Shown here: piece by piece, positions 26,743-34,890 of the stretch
How positions within the stretch are numbered: position 1 is the stretch's first letter
Layout: every line of letters begins with the position of its first letter
DNA from: Pannonibacter anstelovis
GTDB taxonomy: Bacteria > Pseudomonadota > Alphaproteobacteria > Rhizobiales > Stappiaceae
Assembly: GCF_036881715.1 (NCBI RefSeq)
Contig: NZ_JBAKBF010000001.1
Span: 575,812-639,811 of the forward strand
DNA: 64,000 bases
Direction of reading: 5' to 3'
Notes under the pieces: generated by a model
Databases searched by the model: none
Told to the model about the DNA's origin: nothing
Seen by the model: only the letters and a program-made list of their open reading frames with translations
Translations under genes and position numbers: made by a program

Positions 26743-27507
26743 ATGAGCGACGTTGAGAGCGGCTCCGAGCGCTACCGAGCTCCCGCCTTGGACAAGGGAC
26801 TCGACATTCTTGAATTGCTGTCGGAACAGTCTGCCGGCATGACGCGGGCGGAAATCGTCAAGGCCATGGGCCGCAGCCCCTCGGAAATCTACCGCATGCT
26901 GGAGCGGCTGGTGGCGCGGGACTATGTGGTGCGCTCCTTTGGCGGCGACCGCTACGCCCTGTCGATGAAGCTGTTCGTGCTGGCCAACCGGCACCCGCCG
27001 GTGCGCCGCCTTGTGGCACAGGCAACGCCGAAGCTGGATGTCTTTGCCCGCGACAGCCGCCAGTCCTGCCACCTCGCCGTGCCGGAACGTGCTGCTGCTG
27101 TTGTCGTGGCGCAGGCAAGCCCGATGGACAGCTGGGAATTCCGGGTGCGCACCGGCGCAAGGCTTGATCTTCTGGAAACCGGCTCAGGCGTCGTCCTGCT
27201 GGCCTTCCAGAATCCGGAGCGGCGTGCCGAAACACTGGCCACCTGGGGCAGCAGCGCCCAGACCGCACGCCTGCATGAAGTGGAAGAGGAGCTCGAACGG
27301 GTGCGGGCCGCTGGCTACCGCATTGCCGAAAGCGGGCAGCTTCTGGGCGTACAGGATATTTCCGTGCCAGTGCTGGCCCCGGACGGCGACGCCATCGCCG
27401 TCCTCACCTGCCCCTACCTCGGCCGCCCCGCCAGCGATCCTTGCGCCAGCATCAGCGAGGTTCTGGACCGGCTGAAGGGTCTGGCGGGTGAACTCTCCCT
27501 CGCCTGA
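26743..27507 (+). CDS. IclR family transcriptional regulator of the fucose operon
   Basis: A 254-residue regulator from ATG 26743 with GGGAGG eight bases upstream; the frame upstream to 26545 is not coding. The N-terminal winged helix-turn-helix (about residues 14-75, including TRAEIVKAMGRSPSEIYRML) is followed by an IclR effector domain (SCHLAVPERAAAVVVAQ, TGSGVVLLAF, GVQDISVPV). It is divergent from the fucose genes across the nested palindrome, so it probably controls them and itself in response to fucose or a pathway intermediate. Confidence 0.9.
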   Translation: MSDVESGSERYRAPALDKGLDILELLSEQSAGMTRAEIVKAMGRSPSEIYRMLERLVARDYVVRSFGGDRYALSMKLFVLANRHPPVRRLVAQATPKLDVFARDSRQSCHLAVPERAAAVVVAQASPMDSWEFRVRTGARLDLLETGSGVVLLAFQNPERRAETLATWGSSAQTARLHEVEEELERVRAAGYRIAESGQLLGVQDISVPVLAPDGDAIAVLTCPYLGRPASDPCASISEVLDRLKGLAGELSLA

Positions 27508-27519
27508 CCCGGCTTCACC

Positions 27520-27954
27520 TCACCCGAAGATCACGCCCTTGCGGATGATGAAGTTGCCATAGGCACGCAGTTCGGTGGTGAGCACCACGGCGTAGCACTC
27601 CTTGGCACGGGCGTAAAAATCGTAGCGCTCCAGCGAGGCCATGGACGCCTTTTCCGCGTCGAAAAGAGGTTTTGCTTCTGCAACGACCGGCGGAATGGCA
27701 GCTGCGTCACCCACCACCTGCATGGTGAAGACCGGATCGCCGTCGAATGTATCCACCGGCAGCAGGGTGAGAATGGCCTCAACCGCCGTCACTGCCGGGC
27801 AATCCATGCGCAGCGGCACCCCATGCACCGTGTGGCGGGCCGTCGATTCGGCCGGAAAATTGGCATCGACGATGGCAATCTCGTCCCCATGCCCCATGGC
27901 GGCCAGAACCATCAGCAGTTCCGGGCTGATGAGCGGATGAATGCCCTTGAGCAT
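27520..27954 (-). CDS. fucU: L-fucose mutarotase (RbsD/FucU family)
   Basis: Interconverts the alpha and beta anomers of L-fucose, supplying the anomer the dehydrogenase uses. The 144-residue length and motifs LKGIHPLISPELLMVLAAMGHG, VDANFPA and TTELRAYGNFIIRKGV fit FucU better than RbsD. GGAGGA lies about eight bases before the ATG. It is convergent with the IclR gene (13 bases apart) and not in the main operon, so it must have its own promoter. Confidence 0.9.
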   Translation of the reverse strand: MLKGIHPLISPELLMVLAAMGHGDEIAIVDANFPAESTARHTVHGVPLRMDCPAVTAVEAILTLLPVDTFDGDPVFTMQVVGDAAAIPPVVAEAKPLFDAEKASMASLERYDFYARAKECYAVVLTTELRAYGNFIIRKGVIFG

Positions 27955-28396
27955 GACGGAAATCCTCCCTGCCCGCAGAATTGGAATCTCTGAACAGCTG
28001 CGCGGGCGGGCGGCAGATTAGCGGGCTGAGGGATGAGGTCAACGGGGGAGCGGATTGGATCACGCCGATGGGGCAGAACGCTGCCCCACTCAAAGCCGTC
28101 ACCCCGGGCGAAGCGCAGCGCAGATCCGGGGCCACTCACTTGCAGAGAGACAAATTACTGTCCGGAGCGGCGCGGCTAATTCTGGACGGCATGTCTCGCC
28201 ACTGTGCATTAGCCTTACAGCTCTGCGAACGAGTAGGCCCCGGTGCGAAGACCGGGGCGACCACCGGGAAAACCGCAAGACCCTGCGTCCCTTACGGGTC
28301 CCCGCACAAGGCGGGGACGGCGCGGTGCGTGTGTGTCTTCATACCGGGCAGCGCAGTATCGTCTCTGCATTCCAGAAACAAACCACCGCAACCCGC
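27955..28396. repeat. Gene-free spacer with three GC-rich REP-like hairpins
   Basis: 442 bases without a credible gene. Three palindromes are present: CCCCGG/CCGGGG (28102-28131) flanking a GCGAAGCGCAGCGCAGA core, GCCCCGGT-GCGAAG-ACCGGGGC (28237-28258), and GTCCCCGC-ACAAG-GCGGGGAC (28298-28318). Elements with this look are scattered through many alphaproteobacterial genomes. The stretch separates the fucose block from the Gfo/Idh-GntR block. Confidence 0.65.
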
Positions 28397-29506
28397 TCAC
28401 CCCGGCGTGTAGGCCAGGCTTGCAATGTCCACGGCCTTGCCGGTCATGGCGGATTGCTGGGCGGCAAGGCCCATCGCGACGGCCCACCAGCCATCATTCA
28501 GAGCCACTTCCACCGGCGCACCGGCGGTGACGGCCTTCTGGAAGCGCTGGTGCTGGTAGAAGGTGGAACCGTTGTGATCGCCCGCATCCAGCAGCTGCGG
28601 ATCGACCGGGACTTCCAGCACCACGGGCCCCTGCGGCTGGCGCGGGGAGACGATGACCTGCGGCACTGGCGGCTCGCCCAGATGCTCCGGCCAGAAGCGG
28701 CCAGGCCCGGGAACAAGGCATTCGATCTTGCCCTTCGGCCCGACAGCGGAAATCTCCTCCTGATAGCGCGAGCCTTCCGCAAACATGCAAAGCTCCAGCA
28801 TGGCGCGGGCACCGGAGGCAAAATCCACAATCACATAGGCATGGTCCCAGATGTCAGAACGCTCGCCCGAATAGACCTCGTCCAGATGGTTGACCGCCTG
28901 CCCGCCGGACGCCATCACCCGAACCGGATCAGACTTGAGGATGTGCCGCATGAGATCGAAGAAGTGGCAGCACTTTTCCACCAGCGTGCCGCCGGTGTTG
29001 CGGTTGAAGCGGTTCCAGTCGCCCACCTTTTCGAGGAACGGAAAGCGGTGCTCACGGATTGTCAGCATGCGGATGCCGCCCGTCACCTTGTCCGCTTCCT
29101 CGATCATCTTTGCGACCGGGGGCATGTAGCGGTATTCCATCGCCACCCAGATGGGCGCGGGATAGGCAGCGCGCAGGGCGGCAAGGCGCGAGGCATCTTC
29201 CGGGGCGGTGAACAGCGGCTTTTCCACAATCACCGGCAGCGGCCGGACAGACGCAATCTCTTCAAGCTGGGTCAGATGCAGGAAGTTGGGGCTGGCGATC
29301 AGCAGGCAGTTGATCTCCGCCACCTCCAGAAGATCGGCCACCGAGTCCACCATCCGGGCGCCCGGCACGGCTGCGGCGGCGCGGGCACGCATGTCTGCAT
29401 CGGGCTCGTAGATTGCTGCAACGGACGCCCCCTCCAGCAGGGCAATGTTGCGCAGATGCTCCTGCCCCATCATGCCGCAGCCGATGATTCCATACGTCAG
29501 GCTCAA
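28397..29506 (-). CDS. Gfo/Idh/MocA family protein; candidate NAD-dependent glycosidase (GH188-like)
   Basis: A 369-residue NAD-binding Rossmann protein. The dinucleotide loop is GIIGCGMMGQEH, the family lysine is in VEKPL, and GGTLVEKCCHFFDLMRHI forms an unusual second active-site motif. It starts with TTG at 29506, supported by AGGGGGAAA overlapping the GntR stop, so it is coupled to that regulator. Most relatives are sugar or inositol dehydrogenases. Some Gfo/Idh-fold enzymes (GH109, GH188) are NAD-dependent glycosidases, and GH188 contains sulfoquinovosidases. Given the desulfonation-type neighbours, that is an attractive but untested role; a fucose or other sugar dehydrogenase is the main alternative. 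Confidence 0.8.
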   Translation of the reverse strand: MSLTYGIIGCGMMGQEHLRNIALLEGASVAAIYEPDADMRARAAAAVPGARMVDSVADLLEVAEINCLLIASPNFLHLTQLEEIASVRPLPVIVEKPLFTAPEDASRLAALRAAYPAPIWVAMEYRYMPPVAKMIEEADKVTGGIRMLTIREHRFPFLEKVGDWNRFNRNTGGTLVEKCCHFFDLMRHILKSDPVRVMASGGQAVNHLDEVYSGERSDIWDHAYVIVDFASGARAMLELCMFAEGSRYQEEISAVGPKGKIECLVPGPGRFWPEHLGEPPVPQVIVSPRQPQGPVVLEVPVDPQLLDAGDHNGSTFYQHQRFQKAVTAGAPVEVALNDGWWAVAMGLAAQQSAMTGKAVDIASLAYTPG

Positions 29507-29517
29507 GGTATTTCCCC

Positions 29518-30222
29518 CTATTTCAGACGCGCCACGTAGCGCGCCACGTTATGATCGAACCAGGTGCGGGAAACCTCCGCCCGCTGCCCGTCCTGTCCAT
29601 GACTGATGCGAAGGATGTGCGGCACCGGCGCCCCTGGCGCGTGGCCGAAATTGGCAGGCGCCCAGTCCGGCACATGATCCAGCCCCACCTGATCCTCGGC
29701 CTTGACGATCCACAGGCCGAGCCGGGTGCGGTAGAAGAGATAGAGCGACTCCGACAGCTCCTCAGCCGTCACCTGCTGCACATAGGAGCCGTCGAGCCAG
29801 ATCTCCTCGACAGCCGCAATCTGCCCCGAGAGACGGCGCAGGCGGCGGATGCGGTGGCCTTCGCTGCCCTGCCCGAAAGGCGGCAGGTAATCCGGCTTTG
29901 CCAGCCGGTCCACGGACAAAACCTGAGCCGTGGGCAACCCGCCACCCTGGACCAGTTCCAGCCGGAACATGGCATAGAGGCTCTTTGGGTCACTGACCGC
30001 GCGGATATAGTTTCCAGAGCCATGAACTCGCTCCAGAAGCCCGCGATTCTGCAGCTCCGCCAAGGCTTTGCGCAGAGTTCCAACGGCAATGCCCATCTCC
30101 GCCGCCATGTCCCGCTCCGGCGGCAGGCGCATGCCGTCGATCAGCCGTCCGGCGGCAATGTCGCGCACCAGCAATTCGGCGATCTGCATGTAGATCGGCA
30201 GGCTGCCCTTGCTCTGTGTCAT
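29518..30222 (-). CDS. GntR family transcriptional regulator (UTRA/HutC type)
   Basis: A 234-residue regulator from ATG 30222 (MTQSKGSLPIYMQIAELL) with GGAA just upstream. The N-terminal winged helix (residues 5-75, LPPERDMAAEMGIAVGTLRKAL) is followed by a UTRA ligand-binding domain. It diverges from the monooxygenase gene and is coupled to the Gfo/Idh gene behind it. It probably represses both sides until the sugar-like substrate binds. Confidence 0.9.
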   Translation of the reverse strand: MTQSKGSLPIYMQIAELLVRDIAAGRLIDGMRLPPERDMAAEMGIAVGTLRKALAELQNRGLLERVHGSGNYIRAVSDPKSLYAMFRLELVQGGGLPTAQVLSVDRLAKPDYLPPFGQGSEGHRIRRLRRLSGQIAAVEEIWLDGSYVQQVTAEELSESLYLFYRTRLGLWIVKAEDQVGLDHVPDWAPANFGHAPGAPVPHILRISHGQDGQRAEVSRTWFDHNVARYVARLK

Positions 30223-30271
30223 CGCGTTCCGGCCATGGGATGAGGTGCTCAAGGCGTGGGGTCACAAGAAA

Positions 30272-30298
30272 ATTGATACACTATTGATTTACATCAAT
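30272..30298. promoter_or_regulatory. Candidate GntR operator
   Basis: ATTGAT-TTAC-ATCAAT (30283-30298) is a perfect 6-bp dyad. A second ATTGAT copy lies at 30272-30277, 11 bases before the first. The sites are AT-rich against a GC-rich background and centred in the 121-bp gap between the divergent genes. Confidence 0.65.
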
Positions 30299-30343
30299 GC
30301 AGGTGTTACGCAAGTGGAAACTGCGGCTCAAAAGGGGAGTATG

Positions 30344-31501
30344 ATGACCGTTGTTCCCGTGACCTCCGCCGATCTCGACGCATCCGAAGTGTCCTGGTTT
30401 GCGGCCCTGTGCTCCGACGATTACGCCTATCTCGGCGTACCGGACGGCAGCCTTCGCTCCAGCTGGGAGCACTGCTCCTCCATCGTGCAGAAGGCGGAAA
30501 GCCTTGGCTTCCGCAACATCCTGTGCCCTTCGTCCTATCAGGTGGGACAGGACACGCTGAGCTTCGTAGCCGGCTGCGCGCCCATCACGGAGCGCATCAA
30601 CATGCTGGCGGCCATCCGCTGCGGTGAGATGCAGCCCATCATGCTGGCGCGCACGGTCGCAACGCTCGATCACATGCTGAAGGGCCGCCTGACGCTCAAC
30701 GTCATCAGCTCGGACTTCCCCGGCGAAGTGGCTGACAGCGCCTTCCGCTACCGCCGCAGTCATGAGGTGGTTCAAATCCTGCGCCAGGCCTGGACGCGCG
30801 AGACCATCGACCATGAGGGCGAGGTCTATCAGTTCAAGGGCGTTTCGACGGAACCGGCGCGCCCCTATCAGCAGAACGGTGGCCCCCTGCTCTATTTCGG
30901 CGGCTACTCGCCGGATGCGCTGGAGCTGTGCGGCGCGCAGTGCGACGTCTATCTGATGTGGCCCGAGACGAAGGAGCAGCTGGCAGAGCGGATGAAGGCC
31001 GTACATGCGCGCGCCGCCGCCCATGGCCGCACGCTCGACTATGGCCTGCGCGTCCACATGATCGTCCGCGACACGGAAGCCGAAGCACGCGAATACGCCG
31101 AGCATCTGGTCTCGAAACTCGATGACGAATACGGAAAACTGATCCGTGACCGTGCGCATGACTCGATCTCGCTGGGCGTTGCCCATCAGGCCCGCGCGCG
31201 GGAGCTGGCCGACCAGTTCGGCTATATCGAGCCGCATCTGTGGACCGGCATTGGCCGGGCCCGCTCCGGCTGCGGTGCGGCGCTCGTCGGCTCAACCGAT
31301 CAGGTCTTGTCGGAGATTGAATCCTACCGGAAGATGGGCATCCGCGCCTTCATCTTCTCCGGCTATCCGCATCTGGAGGAAGCCGGTCACTTCGGAACCA
31401 AGGTCCTGCCCGAACTCAAGACCTGTTCCCTGCCCCATGAATATGGCCGTGTGCCAAGCGAAACGCCCGCCACTCCGCTGGGCGTGGGAGAACGCCGCTG
31501 A
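30344..31501 (+). CDS. LLM-class FMNH2-dependent monooxygenase, SsuD/SmoC-like
   Basis: A 385-residue bacterial-luciferase-type oxygenase resembling alkanesulfonate monooxygenase SsuD. The C-terminal GIRAFIFSGYPHLEEAGHF and ALVGSTDQVL are typical of the sulfonate-cleaving group. SsuD's glycine-rich flavin-side stretch is replaced by NVISSDFPGEVAD. Such enzymes use reduced FMN and O2 to break the C-S bond, releasing sulfite and an aldehyde. ATG 30344 is chosen over 30341 because GGGGAG is then four bases away. The next genes are an aldo/keto reductase and a flavin reductase, the trio expected for oxidative desulfonation of a sulfosugar. Confidence 0.82.
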   Translation: MTVVPVTSADLDASEVSWFAALCSDDYAYLGVPDGSLRSSWEHCSSIVQKAESLGFRNILCPSSYQVGQDTLSFVAGCAPITERINMLAAIRCGEMQPIMLARTVATLDHMLKGRLTLNVISSDFPGEVADSAFRYRRSHEVVQILRQAWTRETIDHEGEVYQFKGVSTEPARPYQQNGGPLLYFGGYSPDALELCGAQCDVYLMWPETKEQLAERMKAVHARAAAHGRTLDYGLRVHMIVRDTEAEAREYAEHLVSKLDDEYGKLIRDRAHDSISLGVAHQARARELADQFGYIEPHLWTGIGRARSGCGAALVGSTDQVLSEIESYRKMGIRAFIFSGYPHLEEAGHFGTKVLPELKTCSLPHEYGRVPSETPATPLGVGERR

Positions 31502-32394
31502 TGAACCGCATTGATCTCACCAAAGACCTGAGCTTCAGCCGCATCGTCTACGGCATGTGGCGCATCGGCGACGACAGCAACACCAGCCCGGCCCATGTCC
31601 AGGCCAAGATCGAAAGCTGTCTGGCGCAGGGCATCACCACGCTTGATCAGGCCGACATTTATGGCGGCTACACCGCAGAGGCGATCCTGGGCGGCGCGCT
31701 GAAGGCATCTCCGCAGCTGCGCGATAAGGTGGAACTCGTCACCAAGTGCGGCATTGTCGCGCCGGTTGGCCGCTATGCGGACCGCCGCGTGAAGTATTAC
31801 GACACCACCGGAGGCCACATCACGGCTTCCGTCGAAGCCTCCTTGCGCGACATGGGCACGGACCGGATCGACCTTCTGCTGATCCACCGTCCCGACCCGC
31901 TGATCGATCACGAGGAAACCGGCAAGGCGCTGGATGGCCTCGTCGCGTCGGGCAAAGTGCGCAGCGTTGGCGTTTCCAATTTCCGCCCCTGGGATTTCTC
32001 GCTGCTGCAATCGGCGATGAGCAGCAAGCTCGTCACCAACCAGATCGAGATCAGCCTTGTGGCAACCGAATGCTTCATCAACGGCGACCTGGCCTATCTG
32101 CAGGAACGCGCAATCGCCCCCATGGCCTGGTCACCGCTGGGCGGCGGCTCGCTGTTCGGCGAGGACAACCGCCAGCTTCTTACAGCGCTGGAGCGGGTCG
32201 GTGAGGCGCAGGGCGTCGATGCCACCGCCGTTGCGGTAGCATGGCTGCTGCGTCATCCGGCACGGATCATCCCGGTGATGGGCACCAACAACATCGAGCG
32301 GATCGGCAAGATCGGCGATGCAGCCAAGGTGGAAATGGACCGTCAGACCTGGTTCGAACTCTACACTCTCGCCATTGGCAAGGACGTTCCGTGA
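31501..32394 (+). CDS. Aldo/keto reductase, SmoB-like candidate
   Basis: A 297-residue NADPH-dependent AKR related to E. coli YdhF. The catalytic tetrad is complete: D49, Y54, K82 and H129. The start overlaps the monooxygenase stop by one base (TGATG). In the sulfoquinovose monooxygenase route an AKR (SmoB) reduces 6-oxo-glucose, the aldehyde left after C-S cleavage, to glucose. Position and coupling make the same job plausible here, but the sequence alone gives only family membership. Confidence 0.82.
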   Translation: MNRIDLTKDLSFSRIVYGMWRIGDDSNTSPAHVQAKIESCLAQGITTLDQADIYGGYTAEAILGGALKASPQLRDKVELVTKCGIVAPVGRYADRRVKYYDTTGGHITASVEASLRDMGTDRIDLLLIHRPDPLIDHEETGKALDGLVASGKVRSVGVSNFRPWDFSLLQSAMSSKLVTNQIEISLVATECFINGDLAYLQERAIAPMAWSPLGGGSLFGEDNRQLLTALERVGEAQGVDATAVAVAWLLRHPARIIPVMGTNNIERIGKIGDAAKVEMDRQTWFELYTLAIGKDVP

Positions 32395-32924
32395 TGATGG
32401 CAGCAAACGGGCACCTCTCCGGACGGGATGAGCGGCTGTTCGTGCCGGGCACGGAAACATCGCGTGAGTTCCGCACTGCGCTGGGCACCTTTGCCACTGG
32501 CGTCACCGTGGTGACAGCCATGGGCGGTCAGGGCCCCATGGGCATGACCGCCAACAGCTTCACCTCGCTGTCGCTTGACCCGCCGCTGGTGCTCTGGTCG
32601 CCGGCGAAAAGCTCATCCAAGCACGGCGGCTTTACCACCGCCGCGCATTTCGCCATCCATGTGCTGGGCGAGGAACAGGACGGGCTCAGCGCCTGCTTCA
32701 CCCGGGGCGGCTCTGCCTTCGACGGGCTGGCATGGGAACTGAATGCGGAAGGTGCACCGGTCATCCCCGGCACCCTCGCCCGCTTCGAATGCGCCCTGCA
32801 CGCCGTTCACGATGGGGGGGACCATTCCATTGTCATCGGACGGGTGCTACGCGTAGCACAGCGCGATGGCGCACCGCTTTGCTTCTCGCAGGGCGCTTTC
32901 GGACGGTTTGCCAGAATGACCTGA
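32394..32924 (+). CDS. Flavin reductase (HpaC-like), likely FMN supplier for the monooxygenase
   Basis: A 176-residue flavin reductase domain protein. Motifs are FATGVTVVTA, GMTANSFTSLSLDPPLVL and HSIVIGRVL. The start (GTG 32391, ATG 32394 or ATG 32397) overlaps the AKR stop. It should supply free FMNH2 to the SsuD/SmoC-like enzyme two genes upstream, as SsuE or SmoA do. GC-rich and codon-similar to its neighbours by eye. Confidence 0.85.
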   Translation: MMAANGHLSGRDERLFVPGTETSREFRTALGTFATGVTVVTAMGGQGPMGMTANSFTSLSLDPPLVLWSPAKSSSKHGGFTTAAHFAIHVLGEEQDGLSACFTRGGSAFDGLAWELNAEGAPVIPGTLARFECALHAVHDGGDHSIVIGRVLRVAQRDGAPLCFSQGAFGRFARMT

Positions 32925-32983
32925 GATACCAGGCCATTATGGTGTGGCAGCCGCGCCGGGAGACCGCGGCTGGTGGGAGGAAA

Positions 32984-33577
32984 ATGATGGGTTTCATTCT
33001 GGCAACCGCCAGATACCTGGGCCTTGTCAACGGCGCGGCGCTGGCCGCAGGCCGATGGATCGGGGCGGGCTGCGTCGGGCTGATGGTCATCATCATCCTG
33101 ATCCAGGTGTTTTTCCGTTACGCGCTCAACGATGCACCGGCCTGGACGGAGGAAGCCTCTCGCTTTCTCATGCTCTGGATGACTGGCCTTATGGTGCCCA
33201 CGGCTTTCCGCCGGGGCGGCTTTGTCGGCATCGACATGCTGGTGATCCTGCTGCCGCGTCTCGCGGCCGCAGTGCTCAATCTCGTGCTGCTCTTCCTGAT
33301 TGCCGGCCTCCTGTTCTACGCCACACGGCTGGGCTGGAAGGAAGTCACTGGTATTGGCGGCCGTTTTGCCATGTCGGCCATTGCCGTGCCTGTGTCGCTG
33401 GACTTCTCCGCCTGGATGAAGGTCCCGCGCGCCTGGATGATGGCATCGCTCGCGGTTGGCTGCACGGCCATGTTCAGCGTCTGCATCGAGCTGATCCTGC
33501 GCAGCCTCATCACCCTGATGGGCGGTGAACGCCAGCTGGCACCGATCACTGAAACTCAGTCTTTGGGAGCGGAGTGA
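32984..33577 (+). CDS. dctQ: TRAP transporter small membrane subunit
   Basis: A 197-residue DctQ-type protein with four hydrophobic helices, including VGLMVIIILIQVFFRYAL and FLMLWMTGLMVPTAF. The family RYxxN-like segment FFRYALNDAPAWTEE is clear. ATG 32984 or 32987 follows GGGAGG. It stands 59 bases after the flavin reductase, in the same direction, and its stop overlaps dctM. It pairs with DctM to form the membrane part of a sodium-driven, binding-protein-dependent importer. Confidence 0.9.
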   Translation: MMGFILATARYLGLVNGAALAAGRWIGAGCVGLMVIIILIQVFFRYALNDAPAWTEEASRFLMLWMTGLMVPTAFRRGGFVGIDMLVILLPRLAAAVLNLVLLFLIAGLLFYATRLGWKEVTGIGGRFAMSAIAVPVSLDFSAWMKVPRAWMMASLAVGCTAMFSVCIELILRSLITLMGGERQLAPITETQSLGAE

Positions 33578-34866
33578 TGCTCAGTCTTTTCCTGCCGCTC
33601 TTCCTCCTGCTGCTGTTCCTCGGCCTGCCCGTGGTCTTCGGCCTCATCATGGCGCCCGCCGCCCTGCTCTGGGCCAATGGCCAGGAACGCGAAATCGCCC
33701 TGCTCTACCGCAATGTCTACAACGGCATGGACAGCTTCCCGCTGATGGCCATTCCCTTCTTCATGCTCGCGGGCGAGCTGATGAACCGGGCCGGCATCAC
33801 CATGCGCCTCGTGGAATTTGCACAGGCCATGATCGGCCATCTGCGCGGTGGCCTGGCGCATGTGAACATCATGTCATCCATGCTCTTTTCCGGGCTCTCC
33901 GGTTCGGCGGTTGCAGATGTCTCGGCGCTGGGTTCCATGCTGATCCCGGCCATGGAGAAGCAGGGCTACACCCGGCGCTTTGCCGCCGCCGTGACCGCCG
34001 CCTCCTCCATCATCGGCCCGATCATTCCGCCTTCCGGCATCATGATCATCTATGCCTATGTGATGAACCAGAGCGTTGCAGCCCTGTTCCTTGCGGGCAT
34101 CGTGCCGGGCATTCTCATTGGCCTCAGTCTGATGGTCATCGTCTGGCTGGTCGCCGACAAGGAGAACCTGCCTGCCGCCACCGCCCGCGCCTCTTGGAGA
34201 GATAGAGGGAAAGCCAGCCTCTCGGCCTTCTGGCCGCTGCTGACGCCGGTGATCATTCTCGGCGGCATCCTGGGCGGTGTCTTCACACCAACGGAGGCCT
34301 CGGCCATTGCTGCGGGCTACGCCTTCTTCATCGGCCTTTTCGTCATGCGCACGCTGAAGGTACGCGAGATCCCCGACGTGCTGATGCGCGCCGGCATGAC
34401 CTCCGCCGTGGTGCTGCTGCTGGTGGGCGCGGCCATGGCCTTCAAGACCGTCGCCAGCCTTGCCCACACGCCGGAACTGCTGGCAGAGATCATCCTCGGC
34501 CTCAGCAACAATCCGCTGGTGCTGCTGTTCCTGATCAATATCCTGCTGTTCATCGTCGGGATGTTCCTGGATGCAGGTCCCGCCATCATCATCCTGGGCC
34601 CCATCCTTGGTCCGATCTTCACCTCCATGGGCGTGGACCCGATCCATTTTGCCATCATCATGGCGGTGAACCTGACCGTTGGCCTGCTCACCCCGCCCAT
34701 GGGCCTTGTGCTCTTCGTCACCTCGTCCGTCTCGGGCTTGAGGGTGGAGACCATCGCACGGGCAACGCTGCCGTTCCTGGCGGCGGAAGTGGCCGTGATC
34801 TTCCTGATCACCTACTTCCCCGCAATCTGCCTCACCGTACCCCGCCTTCTGGGGTTCGTGAACTGA
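33574..34866 (+). CDS. dctM: TRAP transporter large permease subunit
   Basis: A 430-residue DctM protein with about twelve hydrophobic segments. Motifs are FFMLAGELMNRAGI, GSAVADVSALGSMLIPAM, IIPPSGIMIIYA and LTPPMGLVLFV. The start is in an ATGA overlap with dctQ. Substrate identity lies with DctP and is not readable here. Confidence 0.95.
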   Translation: MMLSLFLPLFLLLLFLGLPVVFGLIMAPAALLWANGQEREIALLYRNVYNGMDSFPLMAIPFFMLAGELMNRAGITMRLVEFAQAMIGHLRGGLAHVNIMSSMLFSGLSGSAVADVSALGSMLIPAMEKQGYTRRFAAAVTAASSIIGPIIPPSGIMIIYAYVMNQSVAALFLAGIVPGILIGLSLMVIVWLVADKENLPAATARASWRDRGKASLSAFWPLLTPVIILGGILGGVFTPTEASAIAAGYAFFIGLFVMRTLKVREIPDVLMRAGMTSAVVLLLVGAAMAFKTVASLAHTPELLAEIILGLSNNPLVLLFLINILLFIVGMFLDAGPAIIILGPILGPIFTSMGVDPIHFAIIMAVNLTVGLLTPPMGLVLFVTSSVSGLRVETIARATLPFLAAEVAVIFLITYFPAICLTVPRLLGFVN

Positions 34867-34890
34867 CTTGAGTGAAAGGGAGGAACTGGA

